From the NCBI GenBank assembly GCA_028571685.1, contig CM053142.1, positions 71,201,296-71,265,295 of the forward strand: a stretch of DNA of 64,000 bases, read 5' to 3'. Shown here piece by piece: positions 11,246 through 24,420 of this stretch. Source of the stretch: Heterohyrax brucei (taxonomy: Eukaryota > Chordata > Mammalia > Hyracoidea > Procaviidae). The translations under genes and the position numbers were made by a program. How positions within the stretch are numbered: the stretch's first letter is position 1; the number at the start of each line of letters is the position of its first letter. The notes below the pieces were generated by a model. The model had not been told where the DNA came from and did not search any database. It saw nothing but the letters and a program-made list of their open reading frames with translations.

Positions 11246-13105
11246 CTTGAAGGCTTCTTGAAAAAAGCTGTACAGTATCTTGTTTAACACACCTGAAAAT
11301 ACTACTTAGATACAATACTTATCCCCACCTTCTTCCAACTACAAATTATTACCCTGAATTTAAACATACATTTTTAAACACCAGATTTAAAGATGTAAGG
11401 GCAGCAGGTACAATGTAATACCTTCCCTCACCCTTCCACCATATGCAGAGAACTGGAAAATGGCCAGTTGGGAGAATGCAGTGGAGAAGAGGTAGAAGTG
11501 AATGCTCTAAGGGTTACGATATTCTGCGTGTTTTAACATAGACACCTGAGCCTGTGTGCACCATTACTAGCTCATTCAAATATGGGCTGCTAAACAATAT
11601 GCCAAACTCAGATAATGATAATAAAGTAAATTCTTAGTCCCATCTAAGAAAATTTTTAAAATGTTGGGAACGTTAACTATTTCTTAAAACTGCCTCTGAT
11701 GGTTTCAGAGGAGTAAAGCAAATACCTTCTAATCCTAGAAGAAGCTCATCATTTGGCCTTGCATTGTTACCTGTTTGGTTGGCCTTTTACTCAGAGTTCA
11801 GCTGTACCACCTAAGTTCTAATTTTTGTTACGTCTCATCAATTCAGTGATTTAAAAATGGATACATGCCATTACTTTTCCTTTGTGTCCCGTTGTTTTTG
11901 AACACAAACCTATAGAGCTATAAACTGTTATAGCTATAACTTATTTACCATGTGATATTGTCAATTTATAGCTGCTTTTGCTATTAATTGCAAATTTTCC
12001 CTTTAGCCATGACTTTTTTTTATAATGCCAGAAAATTAAATGAATATAAATGGAAGGAACAAATGAATTGTAACGTATTTATTGGGTTTATCTAATGCTT
12101 CACATTTGTGTTGGGGAGCAGATATGAAACACCTTCTAGTGAATTTTCCACATTTAAGCCAGGCTGGTGGTTACATCTGGCTGTGAAGTATGATCTTTGT
12201 GTGTGTGATTAGATATTATAACTGCATTTGTGTTTACTAATATAAGCAGATCACACAGCAAACATTCATGATTTTTAAATACACACTGAATCTGCTTATT
12301 AACATAACAATTAAAACACATATTACATAGCTTGCTCCACAATGTACTATGTCAATATTCAGAACATTTTCAACATTATGGTGATAAAAAAGTGCTGCAC
12401 AAGAATTTATGTTTTAGGTTCAAAAATTTCCACTGCAAAAAAGAAAAATAGGTCAGTTGTCTTTATGCACAGGAAATATTTGCCTTACCACAAAGTTCTC
12501 CTTTGAAACTATTACATTTTTGTTATAAGCTATGGTCAATCAACACATCACCTAGCAGAAGACATATTAACAACCACCTAAAGTCCAAATTTATCTGAAC
12601 GGAAGAGGTTTGTACTCATACACTGTGTGAGGCTGAAAAGTTAGAGTATTAGTATTGTTAAAAATCACTTTTATAACCTAACAATTGTTTTTTTTCCCGT
12701 ACAGTGGCAGAAGGCTCCTGTCATTTTTGTTTTATATAATACGAAAGATGTGCATAAGGAATAAGGCAGCTACTGAAAGATAAATTTCTAATGTCAACAT
12801 ATTACAAATAAATATCATACCCTTTTGATGAAATTAGTACAATTTAGTCAGTCAGTCAATAGTTGTAATAATCTTCTGTGTTACTCTCTGTGTTCCTTGT
12901 TGTGAAGGTTATCAGAGTAATTTTTAAACATAAAAATATAAATTGCACTAAAACAGCAACAAAAATTGTACATGACAAGCTAGGCCTTGGGAAAAGCGAA
13001 GAAGATGGAGTAATTTTTAGTTGATATCTTTTGGATGGCTGTGATGGTGTAGATGGTAGCAGAGGCAATGCACTTTGAAGAAAAAAAATTCCTACAACAA
13101 GAGGC
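11246..13105. other. Unassigned intergenic DNA
   Basis: AT-rich sequence without a recognisable exon, repeat family or RNA gene. Short open frames on both strands have no family resemblance. Confidence 0.4.
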
Positions 13106-13622
13106 TTGTTGTTTTAGTCATCTCTAACAGTAATATCACAGAGTGGTTGACTTTAACAATAGAAGTTTATTCTTACATAGACCAGTATGCTACAAGTCTG
13201 TAACAGGATATCTGCTCCGTGGGAAGGCTTTCCCCCTTGTCAACTCTGAAGGAAAGTCTGGTATTGTATCAGTCTGTCTAGGGAGCATCTTGGCACAGGA
13301 ACCTCAGGTCTGAAGGACACGCTTTTCTCTTGGTGCTGCTTTCTTGATGGTGTGAGGTTCCCACTTCTCTACTTGCTTCCCTTTCCTTTTTTCTCTTGTA
13401 GGATGAAAGGATTAAGTGTGGTGCAAGCCATACTCCATGGAAACTCCCTTTACAGTGGAGCAGGGAGATGATCTTATGAAAGGATTTACAGTCCCACCTC
13501 AATCCTTTAACATATAGCACAGGAAAATCACAAAATGGACCACAATCACAAAATTTTGGGGATTATGGCCCAACCACATGGCTACACCTATGTTTTGCGG
13601 GGACACAATTCAATCCATAGCA
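13106..13622 (-). mobile_element. MaLR-type LTR, antisense
   Basis: The sequence opens with 'gttttagtcatctctaacag' and 'gactttaacaatagaagttt', and ends 'cacaattcaatccatagca'. It shares its opening, middle and end with copies at 26812, 33468, 56952 and 59765, and is the reverse of the copy at 44233. Confidence 0.75.
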
Positions 13623-14295
13623 TCCCGAGGACTCGAGATGTTCAGCTTCTGCAATTGCGTGAGCTGTTTCCTTCTACTTTGTATATAAATCTTTCCTTGT
13701 ACATATACATGTTACTGGTTTTGCTTCCCTGGAGGCAAAAGACATTTGTATTTAAACATGTGAGGTCAAAGGTTACATAAAAGAATCTTCTACAGTATTT
13801 ACCAATAAATATTTATAGCAAATGTATTCAAAAGTCATACAAATGATTCACACCAACTTAAGAACAGACGTTGAGAGGAAGGAACAGGGAAAAATTAATT
13901 TAGTTGCATATGCATATTTTATTTGTTTATATTTCAACCTGACTTGAAGGAAATCTTGGCAAAAGTTTTCATGTGTGCTATATATGAACAATACATTGTT
14001 TTATAGTTCTTTTTCTGTACTGTTTTCTTATAATTGTCATGTATGTACTTCATCATAATTTCATTTTTGGTATCTTTAGTCATTTAACTAACATGTATTA
14101 CATAGTCATAAACTTTTGATTGATAGAGGCATCAATTTTTGTTAATATGTACTTTTACCTCATCTGAATTTGTAGTTGAAACACTATGAATGAAACAATT
14201 CATTCTTGTAAAATGGAAGGCCAATCTTACTAAGATCTCTTAGTGGTAACTTTTACAACTCAATTTTCTTAATTTTATATTTCTTAAAACCTGAA
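13623..14295. other. Unassigned AT-rich DNA
   Basis: No gene or clear repeat seen. Confidence 0.35.
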
Positions 14296-15239
14296 TCATT
14301 TCTTTTATTGTGATTAAGTGAAAGTTTACAATACAATTTCAGTTTGCATGCCTGCCTATCTGCAGCTCCTTCTGCTCTCTTTGGCAGGTGACAGCACACT
14401 CTTCCTTTCCGTTCTATTCATATCATATCCTCTTAGCAATCTCCTGTCCTCTCTTATCCACTGTTTCCACTCCCCTCCAGTAAGAGAACAGATGGATGAC
14501 AGCCTATAGATGCAGAGAACCATAAAGTGCATACATGATATGGTCATTCTGTGTCCCAGAGTCCAGTGCATTCCTATCCAAAGAGTTGACCTCTGTAATG
14601 ATCTGTAGTAAGGGGGCAGCATCAGGTCTAGGAACCATGCTCCCAGGGGAACTCCCAGGCCTTCAGGCGACCAGTTGCAGTCTTTTAGTAGAGTTCTTAG
14701 GGTGCACCTTTTTTTTCTCGTGTTGCCACTGGGACATGAGCCCCATCACAGCTGTCATTGGTAGTGGCCTGGCACCATCTGGTTCTTCTGGTTATGTGTT
14801 GATATAGTTACCCACTCACGTGGGTCTTTCTGTCTTGTGGGCTCTGTTTCCCTCATGTCGTTGTTGTCCTTGTTGATCATCTGTTCCAGTTGAGTTGGGA
14901 CCATTTGGTGTACCTCAGATGGCAGCTTGCTGGCTTCTAAGATCCCAGACACCACTCACCAATATGCAGTGCAGGAGACTCTCTTCGCAATAGGCTATTA
15001 TACCAGTTGGCCTAGATGTTCCCTGAGGGCGTGGTCCCCAAACCCCTACCCCTTCTACAGTATCCTTGCAGTATTGGGTTAAGATTAGAAGAATTTTCGT
15101 GTTATGTTGAAGTCCAGTTAAGTTGATCTTCTTTCTAATGTATGCTGTCACTAAATTTACCCAACCAAATTTTTATCAACTATCTAATCTATAACCAACT
15201 TTTTCCTTCCCTCCTTCCTATCCCTTGGAGCCATCAAAA

Positions 15240-18200
15240 CATCTGCTCTTCTGTACATGAGTCTGTTTTTAAATCCTTGTAGTAGGGGTCTCATACAATA
15301 TTTGTCCTAGTGCCACTGACTGATTTCACTCAACATAATGTCTTTCAGTTGAAACCAGGTTATGAGATACTTCCTAAAATCATCATGCTTTTTATCATTG
15401 CATAGTGTTCCATTGAGTGTATACACCACAGTTTATCCATTCCTCTGTTGTTGGGCATCTGGGTTGATACCATCTTTTAGCTATAGTGGATTGTGCTGCA
15501 ATAAACATTCATGTACATGTATCCATTCGTATGACTGCCTTTGCTTCTGTTGGGTATATTCCAAGCAGTGAGGTTACTGGATCAAATGGTATATCTATCA
15601 AGGAAGTGCCAGGTTGCTTTCCAAAGAAGTTGTGTGATTTTGCTATCTCCCCAGCAGTGTCAGAGAGTTCCAATTTCTCCACAGCCTCTCCAGCATTTGT
15701 TGTTTTGTATTATTTGGATCATGACCAATCTTGTTGGGGTGAGATGGTATCTCGTTGTACCTTTGATTTGGATTTCTCTAATAGCTAATGATCGTGAGTA
15801 TTTCCTCATGTGTCTTCTGTCTGCCACGATATCCTCTTTAGAGGCATGTCTGTCCGTCTCCTTTGCCCTTCACTTAATTGGGTTATTTATCCTTTTCTTG
15901 TTGATATTTTGTAATTACGGAGATCAGACATTGATCTGACATACAGTTACCAAATATTTTTTCCTGTTTTCTAAGTGGTCTTTTAATTCTTTTGATAAAG
16001 TCTTTGTATGAGAAGAAGTGTTTGATTCTTAGTAGTTTCCACTTACCTATTTTCTCTTCTGTTGGTTGTGCTTTGTTTGTCAGATTTTGAAGACTGTCTA
16101 AGGTGTGTATTAAAATTTCCATTGTTGATTCTATTTTTTCCTGCATGATCTTTATTATTTTAGATTTGATATTTAGGTCTTTTATCCAATTTGAGTTACT
16201 TTTTGTGTAAGGTGTGAGATACAGGTCTTGTTTCAGTTTTTTGCAGATGGATATCCAATTTTTCCAGCACCATTTGTTGAAGAGATGGTTTTATCCCCAG
16301 TTTACAACCTTAGGGCCTTTGTTGAGTATCAGCTTTCATAGGAGAGTGGTGGCATCTCTGGGGTATCAGCTCTGTTCCAGTGGTCTATATCTCTCTTTTT
16401 GTACCAGTATCAGGCTGTTTTGATTACTGTGGCAGTGTAGTAGTTTCTAAAGTTGGATTGTAAGAGGCCTCCCAGTGTATTCTTCTTTAGTAATGCTTGT
16501 TTATCCAGGGTTTCATCTCCTTCCAAACAAAGTTGGTGATTTGTTTCTCCATCTCCCTAAAAAATGTCATTGGAGTTTGGATTGGGATTGTGCTGTATCT
16601 GTAGATCACTTTGGGTAAAATAGACATTTTCACAATGTTAAGTCTTCCAAACCAAGAGCAAGTTAGGATTCTCCATTTATGTAAGTCTCACTTGGTTTCT
16701 TGCAGTAAGATCTTGTATAGGTCTCTTATTTCTCTAGTTAGAGTCATGCCTAGGTATTTTATCTTCTTGGGGGATATAGCAAATGGTACTGATTTGGTGA
16801 TTTCTTCTTTAATGATCTCTTTGTTGGTATAAAGGAATCCTACTAACTTACATTTATCTTGTATCCTGATACTTTGCTGAACTTTTCTATTAGTTTGAGT
16901 AGTTTACTTATGGATTCTTTAGGATTCTCTGCATTTACAATCATATCATCTGAAATAGGGAGATTTTTACTTCTTCTTTGCTGATGCAGATGCACTTTAT
17001 TTCTTTGTCTTGTCTAATTGCTCTGGCCAGAACTTCTAGCACAATGTTAAATAGAAGTGGTGAGAGTGGGCATCCTTGTCTAGTTCCCATTCTCAAGGGG
17101 GAATTCTTTCAGTCTGTCTCTATTCAGGATGGTATAGGTGGTTGGCTTTGCATAGATGGCCCTTGTTGCATTGAGGAATTTGCCTTCTGTTTCTATTTTG
17201 ATGAGAGTGATTAGCATGAATGGGTGTTGGACTTTGCCAAATGCCTTTTCTGCATCAGTTGACAAAATCAGGTGATTCTTGTGTTTTGTGTTATTTATGT
17301 GGTTGATCGCATTAATTGTTTTTCTGATGTTACACCAGCCTTGTACCCCAGGTATGACTCCAACTTGATTGTGATGAATTATTTTTTGATATGTTGTTGA
17401 ATTCTATTGAAAAAGATTTTGTTGAAGATTTTTGCGTCTAGGATCATGAGTGGTTTTGGTCTGTAGTTCTCCTTTTTTGTTGGGTCTTTCCCTGGGTTTG
17501 ATATCAGGGTTATGCTGGCTTCCTAGAATGAATCTGGGAGTATTCCATCACTTTCTATACTGTGGAGTAGTCTCAGTAGTATTGGAGATAACTGTTCTCT
17601 AAAGGTAACAAAAGCTTGGTAGAATTCTGTGGTGAAGCCATCTGGGCCAGGGCTTTTTCTGGTGGGTAGTTTTTGGATGACTTTTTCAATTTCTTCCTTT
17701 GTGATAGGTTTATTAAGTTGTTCTACTTCTCCTTGTGATAATTTTGGTAGGTGATATGAATCTAGGAATTTGTCCATTTCCTCTAGATTTTCAAATCTCT
17801 GTTAGAGTACAGTCTTTCAGAGTATTCTGTTATGATACTTTTGATTTCAGTTGAATCTGTTGTGACATCTCCCATATCACTTCTTATTTGGGTTATTTAT
17901 TTCCTTCCCTATTTTTCTTTAGTAAGTTTAGCCAGTGGTTTGTCAATTTTGTTGATCTTCAAAAAAAATACCTTTTGGTTTTATCAATTTTTCTTCTATT
18001 GCCTAATTCATTTAGTTCTGCTGTAAACTTTATAGTTTATTTTCTTCTGGTGTCTGAGGGGTTCCTCTGTTGCTCTCTACTTGTTGAAGCTGTAGTGTTA
18101 ACTCTTCTGTTTGGGTCCTTTCTTCCTTCCGAATGTGTGCATTTATAGAGATAAATTCACCTCTGAGCACTGCTTTCGCTGTATCTCGTAGGTTCTGTTA

Positions 18201-19030
18201 GGAAGTGTTTTCGTTCTCATTTGAATCCATAAATTTCTCCACTTCATTCTTGATTTCTTCTATAATCCATGGGTTTCTAAGCAGGGTGTTGTTCAGTTTC
18301 CATGAGTTCCAATTTCTGTCTATGTTTTCTCTGCTATTGATTTTGACTTTTATGGCTTTATGGTCTCAGAAAATTCTTTGCAATAATTCCATGGTTTGAA
18401 TTTTGTTGAGATTTGCTTTATGTCTTAACACATGGTCTGTTCTGGAGAATGTTCCACATGCACTGGGGAAGAAGGTGTACTTATCTGTTGATGGATAAAA
18501 AGTTCTGTGTGTGTCAATGAGGTATAATTGGTTAATTGTGGCAATAAGATCTTCTGTGTCTTACTGAGCTTTTTTTCTGGATCATCTGTCCATTACTGAA
18601 AGTGCAGTGTTGAAGTTTCCAACTATTATTGTGGAGTGATTTATCTCATTTTTTGATGTGGTCAGTGTTTGTTTGATGTATTTAGATATTCTAGTATTGG
18701 ATGCGTAAATATTTAATATTCTTAAGTCCTACTTGTGTATTGAAACTTTCAGCAATAAATAGTGACCCTCCTTGTCCATGATGGTGGATTTTACACTAAA
18801 ATCTATTTTATCTGATATTAGTATTGCCACACCTGCTATTCTTTATATATTGTTAGCTTTGTAAATATCAGTCCATCCTTTAATTTTACAGTTTGTTCCT
18901 ATCTTTAAGGTAAGTTTTCTGTAAGCAGCATATAGACAGGTCATGTCTTTTGATTAAAGATGTTACTCTTTGTCTTTCTACTGAAGTGTTCGGTGTGTTT
19001 ACATTCAGTGTAATTATTGACAAGCTTGTG
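15240..19030 (-). pseudogene. L1 ORF2 remnant (endonuclease-reverse transcriptase)
   Basis: Minus-strand frames retain L1 ORF2 sequence. The clearest is 17777-17523, with [12 protein letters not shown] and the RT fingers motif [14 protein letters not shown] followed by ILPDSF. Antisense text at 17220-17260 corresponds to the 'DAEKAFGKVQHPF' active-site region (the usual DAEKAFD Asp is replaced by Gly in the readable frame). The C-terminal region lies at 15240-16150. No continuous frame exists. Confidence 0.85.
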
Positions 19031-19399
19031 TTTAGTGCTGTCATTTTGATGTATTTATTTTGGTGCTGACGTTTGCTCTGTTGCTCTTATTATTCTGTTG
19101 TGGGTCATTCTTTATGGGTTGATTTTTTTGTCCTTTCAGTGTTGTTTCTGTGTTTGTTGAGACTGCTGTGTTATGTTTCTTCTTTTGATATGATGCAGCT
19201 TTATTGTGCTTTGTGGCTGAGCTTGTGATTCCCCTTAATAACCTACATTTAAACCCAATTGTAACTTCTACATATGTCATTAACTTCTTCCCATCTGGAA
19301 GGACTAGTATATACTTCTTTTTAATGGGATGGTATCATAGTTTTCATGATATGTTCACTGGATCACTTCTTTTAACATTGTAGCTTTGATTGAGTTTTG

Positions 19400-20136
19400 C
19401 GCGTTCCCTGAGTAGATTTCTGGATGCTGTGTCCTGCATTACCCCCTTAAATACAGACCTAATGGTTTTGTTTTTCTTAGCAAAGAGCTTCTTTCAGTAT
19501 TTCTTGTAACTTTGGTTTGGTTTTTACAAAGTCTCTAAGTTTCTGTTTATCTGCAAATGTTTTAATTTCATCTTCATATTTGAAAGACAGTTTTGCAGGA
19601 TATATAATTTTTGGCTGGAACCTTTTCTCCTTCAAAGCTTTCAATGTGTCATCTCACTGCCTCTGTGCCAACATTATTTCTGCTGAGAAGTCAAAAAAAG
19701 CCTACAGAGCTTCCCTGTACTATTGCCTTTAGAAGTTTCTGCTTATGTTTCATTTTGTTAAGATTGATTATGATATGTCTTCGTGTCTTTTGGGGTGTGT
19801 TTTTTGTGGCGTTTGATTCATATCTTGGATATCTATGTTCTCTTCTTTCATAATTTCAGGGAAATTTTCTGTCAGCAACTCAACAGAAATACTCTCATTG
19901 TTTTCAGGTATTCCTCCCTGTTCAGGAATTCCAATTAGCTGTAGATTATTCCTCTTGATAGAGTCCCACATGTTTCTTAATGCTTCTTCATTTTTCTTAT
20001 TTCTTTTCTCTGATTTCTCTTCATAAATGCTGGTGTCAGTTGCTCTGTCTTCAGGGTTAGTAAGTCTAATTTCCAGTTGTTCAATTCTGGTCTTTTGGCT
20101 TTGAATTAAACTGCCTAATTCCCTGAATTTCAGCAA
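19400..20136 (-). pseudogene. L1 ORF1 remnant (RNA-binding protein)
   Basis: The frame 20136-19768 encodes part of a coiled coil (SQKTRIEQLEIRLTN), then the RRM start (RNNLQLIGIPEQGG) and NFPEIMKEENIDIQDMNQTP. The C-terminal region continues, in other frames, to about 19500. The N-terminal part of the coiled coil is missing where the 97-bp tandem repeat begins. Confidence 0.85.
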
Positions 20137-20405
20137 TCAGAAAGCCAGGTGGCTCTTTATGGAATCTATAGACCAGGTAACTCTTGGCAGAGCTGTAATG
20201 TACTTTCCCAGGTGATTCTCCCACTTGCAACAATCACAAAACTAGGCAGCTCCTCACAGAGTCTGCAGACCAAACAGCTCTTTAAAGATTTGTAGTTCCC
20301 TTTACCAGGAGATCCCCTGAATTTCAGCAATTGTAAAACCAGGAGGTTGCTTTGGAATTGCAACCTAGGCAAAACAAGGTGGCCCCTATAGGTCACAGTG
20401 CACAG
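20115..20405. repeat. Three tandem 97-bp repeats next to L1 ORF1
   Basis: The anchors 'cagcaat' at 20131, 'caacaat' at 20228 and 'cagcaat' at 20325 are spaced exactly 97 bp. Each is followed by a related '(a)aa(g/c)c(c/t)aggngg(c/t)' block and 'agac(c)a(g/a)' text. The first unit overlaps the ORF1 remnant boundary. Unit divergence is high. Confidence 0.7.
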
Positions 20406-21843
20406 ATTAGGAAGTATTTAATTCCTTTCGGCAAAAAGTGACAGTGAGTGCCAAGAAGTGAAGCCAAAACCAAATCTCAAAGAAAAATAGCTTGGCAGCT
20501 TGTTAGAGCAGTTAGGTTTCACTGGTTGGGGCCCCCTCATCTGGGAAGCCATTGGGGTCTCCCACAAATCTCCACACTTACTGGGAAGACTCTGGAGAGC
20601 CCAGATGCTGTCCTTCTGCAGTCACCAATAATGTAACTGGAAAACCCTATTGCAACTTTGTGCTGCCCGTCACCACAAAGCCAGATATAGAGATGGGAGT
20701 TGGGGTGGGGAGCTTGTAATTTATTCAGATGGACAGTGATTTCATAAGATGGTCAGTTATCACCCTGAAAACCATCTTAACATCTCTTCTTGAGGTGGAA
20801 GTTTTTATAATAAAAAGAAGAAAGGATTATAGGAAAAAAATAAAGGTGGTGTTATTCAAGTGCCCAGAGGGAAGTTGTTAGTCATGAAGTTGGTTGTCCA
20901 GGAACTGTGATGTTATCTGGACAGTGGTGTCAGGTCCCTGGGCAAGGCCTGGAGTCACAAGGTGGGTGATGTCACCTGAGCAGTGTTTTAACATCTCATC
21001 TGAAGCCAGAAGCTTTGGAGGGATTGTTGGTCACAAGGTAAGCCAGAGTCATAGGGATTTGTTAGAGGAACTGTGATGTTATCTGGATACTGTAGCTTTC
21101 TTAGGCCCCTGAGCAAGGTGGGTGGTGTTATCTGGCTCAGTCTGCTGTAGAGGATCTGGGGTGGAGGGGGGAAAGTTCTCTAGGTTCAGTCTCAGAGATC
21201 AGGCAAGGATTTTTAACCAATGTTTTACAATTATTAGCTCTTTCAGGGCAGGTCAAAAGACTCAGATCCATTTCAACAACCTTCATCAAGCCAATTTGTG
21301 TATTAAAATCTGGTAAACATAAAAAGGCAAACAGGAACAAAAGTAAAACCATAGGGCCAACTAAAACACACACAAACACACACACAATCCAAGGAGTTAA
21401 GAGGCATTCCAGCAGGAGGTAAGAAAGTAAGGGTATATAAAGGGGACAGACTGTAGGAGGAGCAGAGGCAGAGACGGATCGGAAACGGAATAAAAGACAG
21501 AGCAGAAGAAATGGCTGAAGAAGTTAACAGAGCTCCAATATCACAATTCAAAAACAGAAAATTAACAGTAAATCTCTCAGGAACGATCTATGTAACAATT
21601 TAGAGGCTTGAAATTCAGGAGGGCTTGCCTTCTCATGACCCTGAGACTTTGTGGAGTGAAACTGAGCACAAGAGGCTCAAGCTGGCACCAGAACCCCAAT
21701 CTCTGGGGTTTTCTTGAAGATGAAGTTCTTTAAAAATCCTTCCAATAATGCTAACATACTGTAGGGTGAAACTAAGAGATTTATTGAAAGCATATGAAAT
21801 ATTCAAATAGGGAGATGTTAGCTCACACAGAGTGAAAACCAAT
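20406..21843. other. LTR/ERV-like sequence, unassigned
   Basis: Contains a reversed polyadenylation-like AATAAA (20715-20725, minus) and a repeated 'ggaactgtgatgttatctgg' at about 20904 and 21068 (spacing about 165 bp). This looks like retroviral LTR or internal sequence, but no coding motif or clear LTR boundary was found. Confidence 0.35.
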
Positions 21844-22284
21844 TGTTGGGGTTCGGATTTCAAGACATGACCCAGAATTTCTTTAAAGGTTAAATTTTAT
21901 TAAAAAATATGCCCAATAGGAAAAAGACTGGTGCACCAGGGACGCACCCCAAGCTATGCTGAGCAGGGGGTGACCATGAGCTTCCTCAGCGCCCAGTATT
22001 TAAGTAGTGAGATTGCAAAGCAGGGAGGGGGAACTGACCTTTACATTGATTGGTTAAGGCCACCTGGAATTCCTGTTAGTTGTAAAATTGTAGTCAAGGT
22101 CTAGGGGTCACTTGCAGGCTGTCCGTGGTCAAGGTCTAGCTGTTACTTGCAAGGCTGTCCCCAGGCTTGTCTTGTGACGTTTTGTAAGACAAAGGTGAGA
22201 TTATTCTATGGTATTTTCTGCTATTGTTTCCTGGGGCTTTCTTTAATACCTTGAATTTTTACTGCACCTTTCCTCATTTCAACA
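21844..22284 (-). mobile_element. Solo LTR, copy 1, flanked by CAAT
   Basis: The 441-bp element starts TGTTGGGG and ends TTTCAACA, flanked by CAAT at 21840-21843 and 22285-22288. On the minus strand a CCAAT box (about 22065), a TATA-like TTAAATA (about 22000) and AATAAA (about 21902) come in promoter-to-polyA order, which sets the orientation. It contains a partial internal duplication of 'gtcaaggtctag...cttgcaggctgtcc' type at about 22092-22160. It is the same family as 25569-25872. Confidence 0.85.
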
Positions 22285-22592
22285 CAATGAATCAAAGGGC
22301 AGCTGTTTCCCAAAGATAGATATAAGGTAGAATCAGGAACTTCCCAGCAAGATTCTGATTGGATTGTAGCAGGAAAAAGATAAGTTCGGCCCACGGAGCA
22401 GAAATCACCTCTCGAACACTATGTTGTTTGTAGAGGAAAAGGCTGCTTGTTAGCTAGCAGTGCAGTGGATGCACTCAAGTCCAAAAAATAGATGCACACC
22501 CCATTCTGTTATCAGACGTATCTAGTTATACGTTGTTCCAAGAAAGCAGACAAAGGAATTTCCATGTATTCTCTTAATTGGCAGTTACAGGT

Positions 22593-23179
22593 TGTCTTAG
22601 GCTGGGTTTTCTAGGGAAGCAAAAGTAACACGTGTAGGTACAAGGAAAGATTTATAATATATATATAGACAGATAGATAGATACAAACATAGGAAACAGC
22701 TCACGTGATCACAGAAGCTGAATGTCCCAAGCTCTGGCACAAGCCTCACGTGTCCATGGAGCTGAGGAACCCAAGGTCAGCAAGTCAGAGACCAGAGTTG
22801 CAGATCACCGGCTGTGTAGGTCAGTGGATCCCAAGCTGGTGGCGAGATGAAGCAACAGAGGCTGGAGGTCGGTGGATCCCAAGCTGGTGGCGAGATGAAG
22901 TGACAGAGGCTGGCGAACCCAGGATCGGCAGGTCAGGGAGCAGGACTCTCAAGTGCCGACTGTAAGGACTGATGAGCCCAACAGCTGCTAGCTCAAGTCC
23001 TGGAACCAGACACTGGAAGAAGAGAGCAGGAGCTCCTGGCCACGTGAGCGATCAGCAGCTGTAGTCCAAGGTCGCGAGATGAGAGCCGAGGGGCAATGAG
23101 CCACCACAAACCCTGCCCTGCCACTTAATACAGCAGCCAAATAGGTAATAGCCAAGTTGACATAATCCTGACCACCACA
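22593..23179 (-). mobile_element. Solo LTR (ERVL/MaLR-like) with perfect target-site duplication
   Basis: The 587-bp element starts TGTCTTAGGC and ends CCACCACA, flanked by CAGGT at 22588-22592 and 23180-23184. It is the same family as 6825-7356 along its whole length. It carries a 48-bp tandem duplication at 22820-22915 that the other copy lacks. Confidence 0.88.
22820..22915. repeat. 48-bp tandem duplication inside LTR
   Basis: The unit starting 'gtcagtggatcccaagctgg' at 22820 recurs at 22868 as 'gtcggtggatcccaagctgg', with only a few differences. The homologous LTR at about 7040-7090 has one unit. Confidence 0.9.
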
Positions 23180-23184
23180 CAGGT

Positions 23185-24420
23185 ATACAGATTTTCATAT
23201 TACATTTCTATTGGTCCAGCATGCTTAAGGAGACACTATATAAGCAGTTAGCATTAAGTTACACGGGAAGAAGCTACCCTCTCCTTAGAAACTGGGTTTA
23301 TCACGGATTTCTATGGGGAGGTGGAGGGAACATCTTGGGCTGGCGCCCGTAGACGGGCATCTGGACTTTTACCTTCTCCTTAGAAACTGAGCTTCTCTCA
23401 GAATTTCTATAGGGGGCAGAGGGACGCTGGTGCTCCAACCCTAATTTAGGCATCAGGCAGAAAGCAGGCATTGATTCTAATAGGGTTTGTGAAGTTCCTC
23501 ACAAAACAAACTGGTGCCTTCTTATCTAAACAGTATAATAAAGGCTACTTCCTCAGGTGGATTCAGCTTTCAAGGAGGAATGCAAGTAGGCTTGGGTGTG
23601 GGTGCAGAGGTCACATTCATCAGGCCATACCCATCAGTTTCCAAGATCTGATGTCATGCATTCCAGGCATTTTGAGCTATTTACAATTACTTATTTACAG
23701 GCTCACAGCCTGCACCCAGGCCTTCTGGAATTTAAGTGGCATTTTCATAAAAGCTTTTTCTTCCTCTCTCACAGTGACCCTCTTTGGCATTCCCAAACTT
23801 TCCCAGGCTTACTCTTGCTTGTCATATTATCTGCTGAGTTTACCTGCTCAGAAGCCCAAGGCTACGTGCCCACGAAGGTGAAGAAGCCAGAGTTATAGCC
23901 TCAGGAATGCAGAAGCAGGAGCCTATAACGAAACAGAGTCAGGCCTTCTCCTAGGCCAGCCACCCTAAATATGCCAGGTACCTCTGTTCTGAACCTCTTA
24001 TTCAAGCTAAAAGTGAAGGTTTTGTCTCACAGTATCTATAGTTCGGAAATCAGGGTACAGATCAGTTGTCTCTTACAAGGCTATAGAGCGTGGTCTAGGT
24101 TGACCAGAGCTACAGTGATCTCAAAGGTTGACTGGGAAAGAACTGGCTGTCAAGTTAACTCACTTGGCAATTGGCAAGCTGGAGGTGGCTAATGACTTTG
24201 GAGTTAAAAATTAGGACCATTATTCCCTGTTCTTGCGTGTAAAGAGTGCAGCCCTGCTAGAGTGACAATGACTCACAAGAATTTATCAGCTTGGCCTTAA
24301 GGTAGCAAAAAAATAGCTAGAAAAATCTTGGTAACATCTTTCAGGAAATCTTTTGTTACCGAGGATGGCTTCAGCTACTCTGACCCACAGATAGATTCTT
24401 GTTCTATACTAAGACCAATC
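23185..24420. other. Probable ERV-derived sequence, unassigned
   Basis: Contains a local repeat: 'ctccttagaaactgggttt' at about 23281 and 'ctccttagaaactgagctt' at about 23375, each followed by 'tttctat(g/a)gg'. A chance open frame of 136 codons starts at 23471 with no recognised family. Position among LTRs suggests retroviral debris. Confidence 0.3.

Larger units (their letters stand above)
14296..20140 (-). mobile_element. Long antisense L1 LINE with decayed ORF2 and ORF1
   Basis: The 3' end starts at about 14296 ('tattgtgattaagtgaaagt'). 3' UTR runs to about 15200, then ORF2 (about 15240-19030) and ORF1 (about 19400-20136), all on the minus strand. At roughly 5.8 kb it is near full length but lacks a recognisable 5' UTR. 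Both frames carry stops and frameshifts, so it is not active. Confidence 0.9.

Noticed and set aside
15541-15939. 132-codon plus-strand open frame and similar ones at 15-20 kb
   Set aside because: They run antisense to L1 ORF2 and ORF1; the coding relationship is on the minus strand.
23230-23245. TATA-like 'ctatataagc' as a gene promoter
   Set aside because: No downstream exon, and it is embedded in retroviral/LTR debris; at most an old LTR promoter.
23471-23881. 136-codon open frame on the plus strand
   Set aside because: Composition and position among LTRs point to chance or retroviral debris; no motif or family recognised.
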